This document shows positions 1-6,464 of a stretch of 10,459 bases of DNA, in pieces. Made by a program: the position numbers and the translations under genes. The stretch comes from Oscillospiraceae bacterium. GTDB taxonomy: Bacteria; Bacillota; Clostridia; Oscillospirales; Ruminococcaceae. Numbering within the stretch: the stretch's first letter is position 1; every line of letters begins with the position of its first letter. Below the pieces are notes generated by a model. The model did not search any database. It was not told the DNA's origin and worked only from the letters and a program-made list of their open reading frames with translations. Where the stretch lies: positions 1-10,459 of the forward strand of contig JAFXOO010000284.1 of NCBI GenBank assembly GCA_017528675.1. The letters run 5' to 3'.

Positions 1-285
1 GATCCCCGTATCCAGAAAATTGTATTTGTCCTGACGATCAACGAAGCTTTTGAGCATCATCTGAACTTCAGCATGATCCAGGATCCCTATGTACGGATAA
101 TTGATGCAGCAACCAACCGTGTGCTTCTCAGCTACCGGATGGAGGAGCTCTATGCCAACGTCATCTCCATGACCATCGGTGAATTGTACCTGCACAACGG
201 TCAGTGGAAATTCAACCCCGTAGGCAACGGCGTAAACCAGGATCTTGCCGGACAGTGTGCTGTCTACGGTGTCGAGATCAATTAA
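1..285 (+). CDS. TerD-family protein, C-terminal part (5' end outside window)
   Basis: The frame is open from base 1 and ends at TAA 283-285, giving 94 residues of a protein that begins upstream. The C-terminal TerD signature is visible: a strand IQKIVFVLTI, an NEAFEHHLNF segment, a DPYVRIID strand, then IGELYLHNGQWKF and a closing VYGVEIN. TerD/TerE/TerZ proteins are calcium-binding beta-sandwich proteins of about 190 residues, linked to tellurite resistance and envelope or phage stress. The calcium-binding acidic motifs sit in the N-terminal half, which is not visible, so calcium binding cannot be judged. An ATG at base 73 lies inside the domain and has no ribosome site, so it is not the start. 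The AIM24-family gene begins 14 bases after the stop, with its Shine-Dalgarno immediately behind it, suggesting one operon. Confidence 0.88.
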   Translation, partial: DPRIQKIVFVLTINEAFEHHLNFSMIQDPYVRIIDAATNRVLLSYRMEELYANVISMTIGELYLHNGQWKFNPVGNGVNQDLAGQCAVYGVEIN

Positions 286-299
286 CGGAGGAACTGAAT

Positions 300-1016
300 A
301 TGGTAGTATTTGAAACTGTCAACGAGCTGGCTCTCAAAGTCACCTGTCAGGGCAATGACACAATCTTCACAAAGGCCGGTGCTTTCATCGCCGGAGAAAG
401 CCCTGTGAAAAATTACAAATTCGAGAAAGTGCTCCTCGGCCCGGAGGGCGGCCTCGGTCAGGCATTACTCGGCTCACTCATGCGGCGTGCAACCGGTGAA
501 AATATCCCGCTTATGAAGGTCATTATGAACGGCGATTCCGTGACCTATTATGCCAATATGGGACAGCATGTGGTCGTGTATCAGCTCGATTACGGCGAGA
601 TGATTTCTGTCGAATCCGAAAACCTGCTCGCCTTTTCCAGCGATTGCAAATACAGTGTGCGCTTCATCGGTGTCGGCATGTTCTCCCAGAAGGGTCTGTG
701 TACCACAACACTGACCGGCAACGGCGCCAACGCCTATGTGGCAGTGATCTGCGACGGCAATCCGCTTGTGCTGAGCAATATCGGAACGGGCACCACACTC
801 TCGGCTGACCCGGATGCTGTAGTCTGCTGGATCGGAAACGGCCCCTGTGACCCGAATATCACAGCCGATGTCAACTGGAAGACCTTTATCGGTCAGTCCT
901 CCGGCGAATCCTATTCTTTTGAATGGAGCCAGCACTGCCCGGTCACCGTCATCATCCAGCCTTCTGAACGAGGCGGCAATTACAGCGGCGCCAACGTGCG
1001 TATGAGCATTGACTGA
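300..1016 (+). CDS. AIM24-family protein
   Basis: This encodes 238 residues. ATG 300 is chosen because GGAGG lies at 287-291, eight bases upstream; the longer frame back to 204 overlaps the TerD-family gene and has no ribosome site. The protein is rich in glycine and beta strands with no signal peptide or clear membrane helix, as expected for the AIM24 / TIGR00266 family, whose fold resembles tryptophan RNA-binding attenuation proteins. Family-like features are the glycine-rich stretch GPEGGLGQALLGSLMRR near residues 47-63, VVYQLDYGEMISVE near 92-105, and the closing VIIQPSER near 218-224. AIM24 is named from a yeast mitochondrial biogenesis gene; its bacterial role is not established. AIM24-like genes often occur beside TerD genes, and the tight spacing here supports co-expression. 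Four-plus cysteines are scattered without a metal-binding pattern. Confidence 0.87.
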   Translation: MVVFETVNELALKVTCQGNDTIFTKAGAFIAGESPVKNYKFEKVLLGPEGGLGQALLGSLMRRATGENIPLMKVIMNGDSVTYYANMGQHVVVYQLDYGEMISVESENLLAFSSDCKYSVRFIGVGMFSQKGLCTTTLTGNGANAYVAVICDGNPLVLSNIGTGTTLSADPDAVVCWIGNGPCDPNITADVNWKTFIGQSSGESYSFEWSQHCPVTVIIQPSERGGNYSGANVRMSID

Positions 1017-1065
1017 CCAGGAGTCTTTGCCGCTGTTTTCACAGTTACCACAATCTCCAGTAAAA

Positions 1066-1095
1066 ATGCAGCGTCCTGATGTCAGGGCGCTGCAT
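1066..1095 (-). terminator. Intrinsic terminator of the AraC/MutS-like operon
   Basis: Bases 1066-1078 pair with 1083-1095 (13 pairs, one G-T wobble) around a four-base loop. On the minus strand the stem is followed by a T run (bases 1065-1062), the usual intrinsic terminator form, about 107 bases beyond the MutS-like stop. On the plus strand the hairpin follows the AIM24-family gene but has only a CTGTCTGTC tail, so stopping in that direction would be weaker. Confidence 0.75.
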
Positions 1096-1202
1096 CTGTC
1101 TGTCAAAAAGTCCGGTTTCTGGTGCTGGTGCATCTGCGAGCGCCCCGAACCCTATAAAATAGCTTTTTTGACGGAATGAGGCGATTAGCCTCAATGCTTT
1201 CG

Positions 1203-2927
1203 TCACATACCGACAAGCATATCATAGGTCACACCGTACTTTTCCGCAATATCCCTTGCATAGGATGAGCCCTCCGGCTGTGCCAGAGCCACCTTGAATG
1301 AACGCTTGCCGTCCTCCGTCCGCATAATGAGCGAAGCAGCCCCGGCGGCGTTGCTTTCACGGGTAAGCGCCTCAGCATCCTCACCCAGCTTGTGCATATG
1401 GGTATTGTAGATCGTCCGCACAGCTTTGGTCAGGAGCGCTTTTACGGAATCTCTTGCGATATAGTAGCCCTCCTCAAACGAGGTGGTGGAGAAGGTCTCA
1501 TTCAGAAGCAGGAGGCTTTTGTCTGTGGACTGAGAGAACAGCTCCCTGAAACGGATGCACTCCTCTCCCAGCCTTCCCAGATCCATTGTCTTGTCCTCAT
1601 CTGCCGGAAAATGGGTATAGATGCAGTCGCAGGGAACATAGCGGAAGCACTCCGCCGGGACAAAAAGCCCTCCCTGCGCCAGAACAAAAAGCTGCCCGAC
1701 AGCCTGCGTGATCGTGGTCTTTCCGCCCCGGTTTGCACCTGTGAGGATGTAAACCGTGTGCTTCTGATCGAAGATCAGGTCATTGGGAACGATGTCGCCG
1801 GTATTCTCCCTGTTCATAGCGAGCTTCAGATTGTAAAAGCCCTTCGCTTCCATAGAAGCTCCGCCGACGGTGACCGGCTGAGCCTCGCAGAACACGCACC
1901 CCTTTTCCATCAGACCGCCGATGAACTCCGCACATCTGATGTAGTATACAAACTCCGGTACAAGTCCTGATAGATTCACAATCGCTACATTTGCATACTT
2001 TGTCAGCGTGTCCCTCAGCTTCTTCACAAGAGAACTGAGCATTTTGTTCACGACGGTATCCAGATAGAATGTGGAGCTTTCCGCTGCACCATCCGCCATC
2101 GCATTGACGATCGTGGACTTGGCTCTTGCATCAGTGGCAAAAGAGGATTGTACCGCAAGCAAACCTGCCTCATGCTTCATATGGTCGATGATGCCACGCT
2201 TTTCCTCCTGGTCTATAAGCTGATAGTGCAGATCACCGTCCCAGTCTGCGGTGTCACGAAGCTTGTCCCTGGAAGCAATCGCATCTGCAAAATTGCTGAC
2301 GATGCCGGATTTTTTGAACGGCTTTTTATTGACGGAGACCAGCCCGATGCTTACTGCTTCAAAGCGCTCATTGACATTGATGCCAAGAGTAACGCTCTGC
2401 ACATCGGATGCTTTCATTTTCAGTGCAGCGATGTCCTTTTTCATTTCGGCAAAGAGGGCATCCTCGTAAAGCCCTGTAATGTAGTCCCGCAGTGAGAGCA
2501 GCCCCTCGGAGCTGATTTTATCATCAGAAAGACAATCCCGCATTGTCTCCACCGTTTGGATGTAGTCGTTCAGCTCATCGAGACGGTGAAAGAGATGCCA
2601 AAGCCCAAGCTCCTCATCGGAAGTCCTGTGCATGGTGGAAAAATCCTTCATGAACTGTATCTTTTCAAACAGTCCGAGCATTGTTTTTCTCAGCTCAGGC
2701 AGCCGGAAGATATCCCCGAAGATCTGCTGACGGTATGCGGCAACTTCCGGATCGTCTGTGACTTGTGAGATCACATTTGCGATAAAACGGCGCTCTCTGG
2801 CATCGGCCGATAGTTCCTGAAAGAATCCGTCAAGTCCCAGATCATGTATCACATAATCGGGCAGCGTGCGGAATACCGCATCCGAATCTATGGGCTGAAG
2901 CAGGCTGAATCCGGTATTCTGATGCAT
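1203..2927 (-). CDS. MutS-related ATPase lacking mismatch-recognition domains
   Basis: This encodes 574 residues. ATG 2927 is chosen over a longer frame because AGAGG lies seven bases upstream and overlaps the stop of the AraC-family gene; the 64 extra residues would only be that gene read in another frame. The C-terminal third is a MutS-type ABC ATPase: Walker A TGANRGGKTT at about 396-405 (MutS has TGPNMGGKST), a Walker B-like LLLLNE at about 472-477, a following TFSTTSFEEG matching the MutS GRGTS-type segment, and THMHKLG at about 509-515 matching the MutS THYHEL region. The N-terminal 390 residues are mostly helical and suggest lever/clamp regions; no MutS domain I mismatch-binding motif is seen. 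No Smr nuclease tail follows, unlike MutS2. The Walker B aspartate is replaced by asparagine. It is co-transcribed and probably translationally coupled with the AraC-family gene. A role in ordinary mismatch repair is unlikely; the true substrate is unknown. Confidence 0.85.
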   Translation of the reverse strand: MHQNTGFSLLQPIDSDAVFRTLPDYVIHDLGLDGFFQELSADARERRFIANVISQVTDDPEVAAYRQQIFGDIFRLPELRKTMLGLFEKIQFMKDFSTMHRTSDEELGLWHLFHRLDELNDYIQTVETMRDCLSDDKISSEGLLSLRDYITGLYEDALFAEMKKDIAALKMKASDVQSVTLGINVNERFEAVSIGLVSVNKKPFKKSGIVSNFADAIASRDKLRDTADWDGDLHYQLIDQEEKRGIIDHMKHEAGLLAVQSSFATDARAKSTIVNAMADGAAESSTFYLDTVVNKMLSSLVKKLRDTLTKYANVAIVNLSGLVPEFVYYIRCAEFIGGLMEKGCVFCEAQPVTVGGASMEAKGFYNLKLAMNRENTGDIVPNDLIFDQKHTVYILTGANRGGKTTITQAVGQLFVLAQGGLFVPAECFRYVPCDCIYTHFPADEDKTMDLGRLGEECIRFRELFSQSTDKSLLLLNETFSTTSFEEGYYIARDSVKALLTKAVRTIYNTHMHKLGEDAEALTRESNAAGAASLIMRTEDGKRSFKVALAQPEGSSYARDIAEKYGVTYDMLVGM

Positions 2928-2938
2928 ACAATCACCTC

Positions 2939-3772
2939 TCAGAGTTTTTTCAATGGAATACAGATATAGCTCAACGTTTCGGCAGGATTCTCCGCAGGCG
3001 GCAGATAGAATTCCAGCGAATAATTGCCTGCTAAAGCATAGCCCTGCAACGAGGGCAGCCATTCCGACCAGATCTGCGTATTGACTTTCTGCATAGCTTC
3101 GGGCATAGCGCCCTTGCACTTGAACAACGCCCAGAGTCCTCCGGGAATCTGATAGACTTCACAGCCTGACGGAATATCCTCCCACGGCAGATACAGGTCA
3201 GCGATCCAGTAGTCAAAGGTCTTGCCGTCCATGTCCGAGCAGACACCGAACATCCCTTTTAAGCCTTTCATGTCTGCCATCCAGTCATTCCAGAATCTCG
3301 GAACTTCTTTGTAGCTTGTTTCAGCACTGAACCTCTTTTTAATGCCCACGACCGTAAACGGTGCCTTTTCCACAATCTTGTAATCCAGCATACTTCCGCC
3401 CTCCAATGTGATTTTGATATGCAGCGGAGCGAATGACCGCAGGTTAGCACCTGCTTCTCTCGCTTGTGACGGGGTGACGCCGTGAAAGCGCTGGAATGCC
3501 TTGGCAAAGCTGTCGGGAGAATCATAGCCGTACTTCATGGCAATGTCGATCACCTTACAATCGGAGCAGCTCAGTTCCTGTGCCGCCAGCGTCATACGGC
3601 GGGCACGGATGTATTCCCCGACTGTCATACCGCAAAGCGCACCGAAGATTCGCTGATAATAGAATGGAGAAAGCGCTGCTTTCTTTGCAATCTCCTCGAT
3701 GTGCAGCTCCGCCGGTAAATTCTGTTCCATATAGGCAATGGAAGCCTGAAACCCTTCAATCCAGTCTTTCAC
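2939..3772 (-). CDS. AraC-family regulator with GyrI-like effector-binding domain
   Basis: This encodes 277 residues from a GTG start, with AGAGG eight bases upstream and an in-frame stop just before. Residues about 5-108 form the AraC double helix-turn-helix: IEEIAKKAALSPFYYQRIF near 25-43 and VIDIAMKYGYDSPDSFAKAF near 74-93, followed by HGVTPSQAR. Residues about 127-277 are a GyrI-like/Rob-type small-molecule domain starting LDYKIVEKAPFTVVGIKKRF and ending YSLEFYLPP, whose glutamate matches the ligand-pocket glutamate of the BmrR/Rob group. Such proteins usually sense bulky or cationic compounds and activate efflux or detoxification genes. No efflux gene is adjacent; the only partner is the MutS-like gene 11 bases downstream. 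Autoregulation through the promoter at 3799-3827 is possible. The ligand cannot be inferred. Confidence 0.9.
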   Translation of the reverse strand: MKDWIEGFQASIAYMEQNLPAELHIEEIAKKAALSPFYYQRIFGALCGMTVGEYIRARRMTLAAQELSCSDCKVIDIAMKYGYDSPDSFAKAFQRFHGVTPSQAREAGANLRSFAPLHIKITLEGGSMLDYKIVEKAPFTVVGIKKRFSAETSYKEVPRFWNDWMADMKGLKGMFGVCSDMDGKTFDYWIADLYLPWEDIPSGCEVYQIPGGLWALFKCKGAMPEAMQKVNTQIWSEWLPSLQGYALAGNYSLEFYLPPAENPAETLSYICIPLKKL

Positions 3773-3785
3773 ATCATCCGCCTCT
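3769..3785 (-). promoter_or_regulatory. AraC-family gene start region: GTG start overlapping an ATG-ATG-TGA mini-frame
   Basis: On the minus strand the Shine-Dalgarno AGAGG (3785-3781) is followed by GGATGATGTGAAAG. The in-frame GTG (3772-3770) sits at the eight-base spacing used by other genes here. Two ATG codons (3777-3775 and 3774-3772) form a two-codon frame ending in TGA (3771-3769) that overlaps the GTG. Ribosomes starting at an ATG would stop on top of the true start, which could lower or couple translation. This effect is inferred. Confidence 0.55.
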
Positions 3786-3798
3786 TTCCGCTAAACAT

Positions 3799-3827
3799 AT
3801 TGTATCACGGCAGGGCATTTTCGTCCC
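3799..3827 (-). promoter_or_regulatory. Promoter of the AraC/MutS-like operon (extended -10)
   Basis: On the minus strand TGATACAAT gives an extended -10 with TACAAT at 3804-3799. The hexamer 17 bases upstream (3827-3822) is a poor -35, as is common for extended -10 promoters. It would give a leader of about 20 bases before GTG 3772. A six-pair inverted repeat, CCCGAC at 3825-3830 with GTCGGG at 3847-3852, overlaps the upstream edge and could be an operator, but this is a guess. Confidence 0.55.
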
Positions 3828-3937
3828 GACTTTTTCTGCTCGCTTTGTCGGGGTTATCATGATTGTTGTTACCTGCCCGTGCCATCTGGTAGTTTGAATC
3901 CAGTCTGAGATTCCGTATAGCACTTCTTGTCTGGCAT

Positions 3938-4016
3938 AAAAAATGCTCCCCTTTTGTCAGACTTTGAAGCGATATATCTTTACTATACCACATTGTCCAA
4001 CAAATGGGGAGCATTT
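3938..4016 (-). terminator. Long-loop inverted repeat, probable terminator of the HU gene
   Basis: Bases 3941-3957 and 4000-4016 are 17-base inverted arms with one mismatch, around a 42-base A/T-rich loop. Reading the minus strand after the HU gene, the second arm GGGGAGCATTT runs into a six-T tract (3943-3938), as in an intrinsic terminator. A smaller hairpin, CACCT/AGGTG at 4017-4030, lies just before it. The long loop is unusual for a terminator. A small palindromic element is the alternative, but no target duplication is seen at its ends. Confidence 0.55.
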
Positions 4017-4055
4017 CACCTCGGAAGGTGCAGTTTTGTTTCACATTGTCTGTGA

Positions 4056-4331
4056 TTACTTGTTGACAGAATCCTTGAGGTTCTTGCCAGCCTTGAAAGC
4101 GGGAGCCTTGCAAGCCGGAACATCCTGCATCTTGCCGGTGCGGGGGTTCTTGCACTGCTTTGCAGCACGCTCACGAACCTCGAACACGCCGAAGCCAGTC
4201 AGTGTAACCTTATCGCCCTCAACCAGAGCGTCCTTAATGCTCTCGAAAACAGCGTCAACGAATACACCAGCGTCCTTCTTGGACTTACCGGTCTTCTCAG
4301 CAACTGCCTGAATCAATTCTGCTTTTTTCAT
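4056..4331 (-). CDS. hup: HU-family DNA-binding protein
   Basis: This encodes 91 residues, the normal HU length. ATG 4331 is chosen because GGAGG sits at the right distance; the in-frame ATG at 4340 overlaps that Shine-Dalgarno. The protein reads MKKAELIQAVAEKTG at the N-terminus, the signature GFGVFEVRERAAK at about 46-58, then KNPRTGK with the DNA-intercalating proline at position 63, and PAFKAGKNLKDSV near the end. HU dimers bend and compact DNA in the nucleoid. Cysteines at 60 and 74 lie in the beta-arm region, where HU usually has glycine or arginine and serine. The gene stands alone behind a full-consensus promoter, consistent with abundant constitutive expression. Confidence 0.97.
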   Translation of the reverse strand: MKKAELIQAVAEKTGKSKKDAGVFVDAVFESIKDALVEGDKVTLTGFGVFEVRERAAKQCKNPRTGKMQDVPACKAPAFKAGKNLKDSVNK

Positions 4332-4365
4332 GGTGTACATCCTCCATAAGATAAATTATACTTGT

Positions 4366-4394
4366 ATTATATACGATTCACGCCGATTTGTCAA
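4366..4394 (-). promoter_or_regulatory. Consensus sigma-A promoter of the HU gene
   Basis: On the minus strand TTGACA (4394-4389) and TATAAT (4371-4366) are separated by exactly 17 bases, a perfect match to the housekeeping consensus. Transcription should start near 4359, giving a leader of about 28 bases. Confidence 0.92.
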
Positions 4395-4496
4395 GGTTTT
4401 TCGGAAAAATTGGCGATTCCACAGAATTTCAGTACGTTTATAGCACGTTTTTAGATAATATCATAGAAAACCACCCGAAATTCCGATGTTTTTGGC

Positions 4497-4841
4497 TTAA
4501 GCCCCATCATTTTCCGGCTCTGCGCCGGCATTCGGAACCTCCGGAACGGTGTATTTTCCCTTCTTCCTGAGGCGGTCGAAAACGATGTCATACCCGCTGC
4601 CAAGCGAACGGGTGACACGGCTGATGGTGGCGGTGCTGGCGCTTGTGGCGGCAACAATATCGCTGTAGACCCGGTGCTCCCGGAGCATCTTTGCCACTTG
4701 CAGCCGCTGTGACATGGTCTGCAACTCAAGCACCGTGCAAAGATCGTCAAAGAAGGCACTGCACTCCTCCTTGGTCTCCAGGCAGAGAATGGCCTCGTAG
4801 AGTTCTTCAATTACAGTAGGCTTGTTCTTTCCACGTTTCAT
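4497..4841 (-). CDS. YerC/TrpR-like DNA-binding protein
   Basis: This encodes 114 residues, close to the roughly 100 expected for the YerC/YecD family (TIGR02531), which shares the Trp-repressor helix-turn-helix fold. ATG 4841 is supported by AAGGA nine bases upstream; a longer frame to 4883 lacks such a site. The family core is clear: IEELYEAILCLETKEECSAF at 11-30, LCTVLELQTMSQRLQVAKML at 34-53, then SDIVAATSASTATISRVTRS at 60-79, forming the helix-turn-helix. The last 25 residues are an acidic, probably disordered tail. It is expected to be a small transcription factor; its targets and any ligand are unknown. No tryptophan genes are nearby. It is transcribed alone toward the HU promoter, and I see no clear terminator in 4395-4496. 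Confidence 0.9.
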   Translation of the reverse strand: MKRGKNKPTVIEELYEAILCLETKEECSAFFDDLCTVLELQTMSQRLQVAKMLREHRVYSDIVAATSASTATISRVTRSLGSGYDIVFDRLRKKGKYTVPEVPNAGAEPENDGA

Positions 4842-4889
4842 GGTGTTTTTTCCTTTCCGCAAGATACAGCCCTTGCTGGGCACATTCTT

Positions 4890-4918
4890 ATTTTAACACA
4901 TTGCAGTGAAAAAGTAAA
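4890..4918 (-). promoter_or_regulatory. Promoter of the YerC-like gene
   Basis: On the minus strand TTTACT (4918-4913), a 17-base spacer and TAAAAT (4895-4890) with an upstream TG form a good extended -10 promoter. The leader of about 42 bases contains a small hairpin (GCCC at 4869-4872 with GGGC at 4878-4881) ahead of the ribosome site. Confidence 0.7.
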
Positions 4919-5054
4919 GAGTTTTTTCAAATTTCCATAAATTTTCTTGTCATGAAAGCTCGGATGCAGTGCTTCGGGGATTGTAGAAAGCGGCTGTTTG
5001 CGGGGCTTCCCCCTCTATGCCCCATTGCTGGTTTTCAGATCAATCAGCGCTTCC

Positions 5055-6182
5055 TTATGTCTCCCACTCCAGTCTCGGAACCGGGTGGAAGCCGGTGGTT
5101 TTGGCAAAGCTCATCTGATGTGTAAAGCGCTCCACGAAATCCGATGCATCAATGCGGTCAAAATTGCATCCCGCAAATCCCTCCCGTGTGAACAGCACGG
5201 ACAGGATTGTAAACTCCTCGTCATTGCCGGTTGAGGTATCCAGCACGCTATCCACCGCATGCACCATGACATAGTCCACCGGCAGTACAGAAAACAGCTC
5301 CCGTCCCAGCCGGATGGCTGCACTGCAAACATAATCCTGCATGATGTCATAATACATCGTCTTGGTCATCGCCTTTTCGGAAAGCTTGCCGGTCTGTGTC
5401 AGACTATAGGTCTGCTCCGGCACAACGTCCTTGCTCAGCACCCGGAATTCGATCTCCATCCGGCCGGGCGTGTCCGTGCCGAATTCAAGATCGCTGCCGT
5501 AGTCTGCAAAGTCCTCGAACGGATTGGCAGTCTCAATCGCCTCCAGATAGGCGTCCGTGTCACCCTTCAGGATCCGCCCGGCAAATGCCTTGCTCTCCTC
5601 CCATTCCGCATAGGCCTCGGCATCGGCCGCTCTGGCGGCATTCAGGGCATCCTCATTCTCACGCTGCTGCTTTTCTGCACCGCCGAACAGATTCGAGAAG
5701 AATCCTGGCTTTTTCGCAGCAAGCGCCGCAGCCGTCTCCTGCTCGGCAGGGCCGGGTTTTCCCTTCTCAAACGGCGCCGGTGCATCCCGCAATGCCTGCC
5801 AGTCAATCGGCTCCTCGCACTCCTTGTGGACGCTGCGGATCAGGTCGAGGTAATTCTCGTGCTCCTCAACTTTAAGGCGGTTCTGCTCCAGCTCCGTTGC
5901 CTTCTGCTGGGCAAGCGCCTCCTTCTTCTTTGCAAGATCCTCCTGTTTCTTGCGTGCAGAGGAGGAATAGTTCCGTTTTTTCGATGATTTTTTCTTTCCG
6001 CCGCTTGATGCTGTATAAGACAGCCCCGTGCCGGGAATGCCGACTCTCACGGAGCTGCGGCCGCTTGTGTTAATTGACGCACGGGCCCCCTTTGTTCCAA
6101 CGCTCACGCCCACGCCTGATTTGCTCAGGTTCAGGGAAACGCCCTTGCAGATTTTGATGCTTTTCCGGAAATTCAAGCCCAT
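5055..6182 (-). CDS. DUF4236 domain protein with a large uncharacterised C-terminal region
   Basis: This encodes 375 residues. ATG 6182 is chosen because GGAGGG lies just upstream and MGLNFRKSIKICKGV is the canonical start of DUF4236; an upstream ATG at 6269 would add 29 residues unlike the family. DUF4236 spans about residues 1-57: LNLSKSGVGVSVGTKGARAS then GIPGTGLSYT. A basic Ser/Lys segment (58-80) and a probable coiled coil rich in Lys, Glu and Gln (about 76-112) follow. Residues 113-215 are acidic and alanine-rich, including KKPGFFSNLFGG. Residues about 240-375 look like a compact alpha/beta domain (RMEIEFRVLS, YVMVHAVDSVLD, FTILSVLFTREGF) that I do not recognise. There is no signal peptide or membrane helix. 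Function is unknown. It has its own promoter and no operon partner. No convincing terminator follows; GGGGC/GCCCC at 5002-5023 lacks a T run. Confidence 0.8.
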   Translation of the reverse strand: MGLNFRKSIKICKGVSLNLSKSGVGVSVGTKGARASINTSGRSSVRVGIPGTGLSYTASSGGKKKSSKKRNYSSSARKKQEDLAKKKEALAQQKATELEQNRLKVEEHENYLDLIRSVHKECEEPIDWQALRDAPAPFEKGKPGPAEQETAAALAAKKPGFFSNLFGGAEKQQRENEDALNAARAADAEAYAEWEESKAFAGRILKGDTDAYLEAIETANPFEDFADYGSDLEFGTDTPGRMEIEFRVLSKDVVPEQTYSLTQTGKLSEKAMTKTMYYDIMQDYVCSAAIRLGRELFSVLPVDYVMVHAVDSVLDTSTGNDEEFTILSVLFTREGFAGCNFDRIDASDFVERFTHQMSFAKTTGFHPVPRLEWET

Positions 6183-6283
6183 TGTGATCCCTCCTGTGAT
6201 TGTACAATACAGCGCCGTTTCAGGCCAGCGTGATATGCGGGCAGTCTGCCGGCGCATCTCACAAGGCATCTGGTTTCCTTTTC

Positions 6284-6312
6284 ATTTTAGCATGTTTAAG
6301 CCAAAAAGTCAA
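6284..6312 (-). promoter_or_regulatory. Promoter of the DUF4236 gene
   Basis: On the minus strand TTGACT (6312-6307), a 17-base spacer and TAAAAT (6289-6284) with the extended TGC motif form a strong promoter. Transcription would start near 6277, leaving a leader of about 95 bases. The short palindrome ATTGTACAAT lies in that leader near the ribosome site. Confidence 0.8.
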
Positions 6313-6402
6313 TTACAGCCAAAGGATATGTATGATTCTCCAAAAATAGCCTCCAGCAATTGTGCACCCCGCCAAAAAGAGGGCAATATGTCTGGACTTC
6401 TC

Positions 6403-6431
6403 TTGTATTTTCCATCCATATCTATTATAAT
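6403..6431 (+). promoter_or_regulatory. Promoter of the zinc-ribbon membrane protein gene
   Basis: TTGTAT (6403-6408), a 17-base spacer and a perfect TATAAT (6426-6431) lie upstream of ATG 6465. The leader is about 27 bases. The promoter is divergent from that of the DUF4236 gene, with about 90 bases between the two -35 hexamers. Confidence 0.75.
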
Positions 6432-6464
6432 ATAGTAAAATTCTATTTTCAGGAGGTCAGCACA

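Noticed and set aside
474..1133. Minus-strand frame of 219 codons opposite the AIM24-family gene
   Set aside because: It is a shadow of the AIM24-family gene, and the terminator hairpin lies within it.
1177..1193. Hairpin TGAGGC/GCCTCA just after the MutS-like stop as a terminator
   Set aside because: On the minus strand it is followed by A-rich rather than T-rich sequence; the hairpin at 1066-1095 fits far better.
3805..4155. Minus-strand frame of 116 codons between the HU and AraC-family genes
   Set aside because: It overlaps the HU coding region in another frame, crosses the inverted repeat, and has no family resemblance.
5002..5023. GGGGC/GCCCC hairpin as terminator of the DUF4236 gene
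   Set aside because: The stem is short, an alternative pairing competes with it, and no T run follows.
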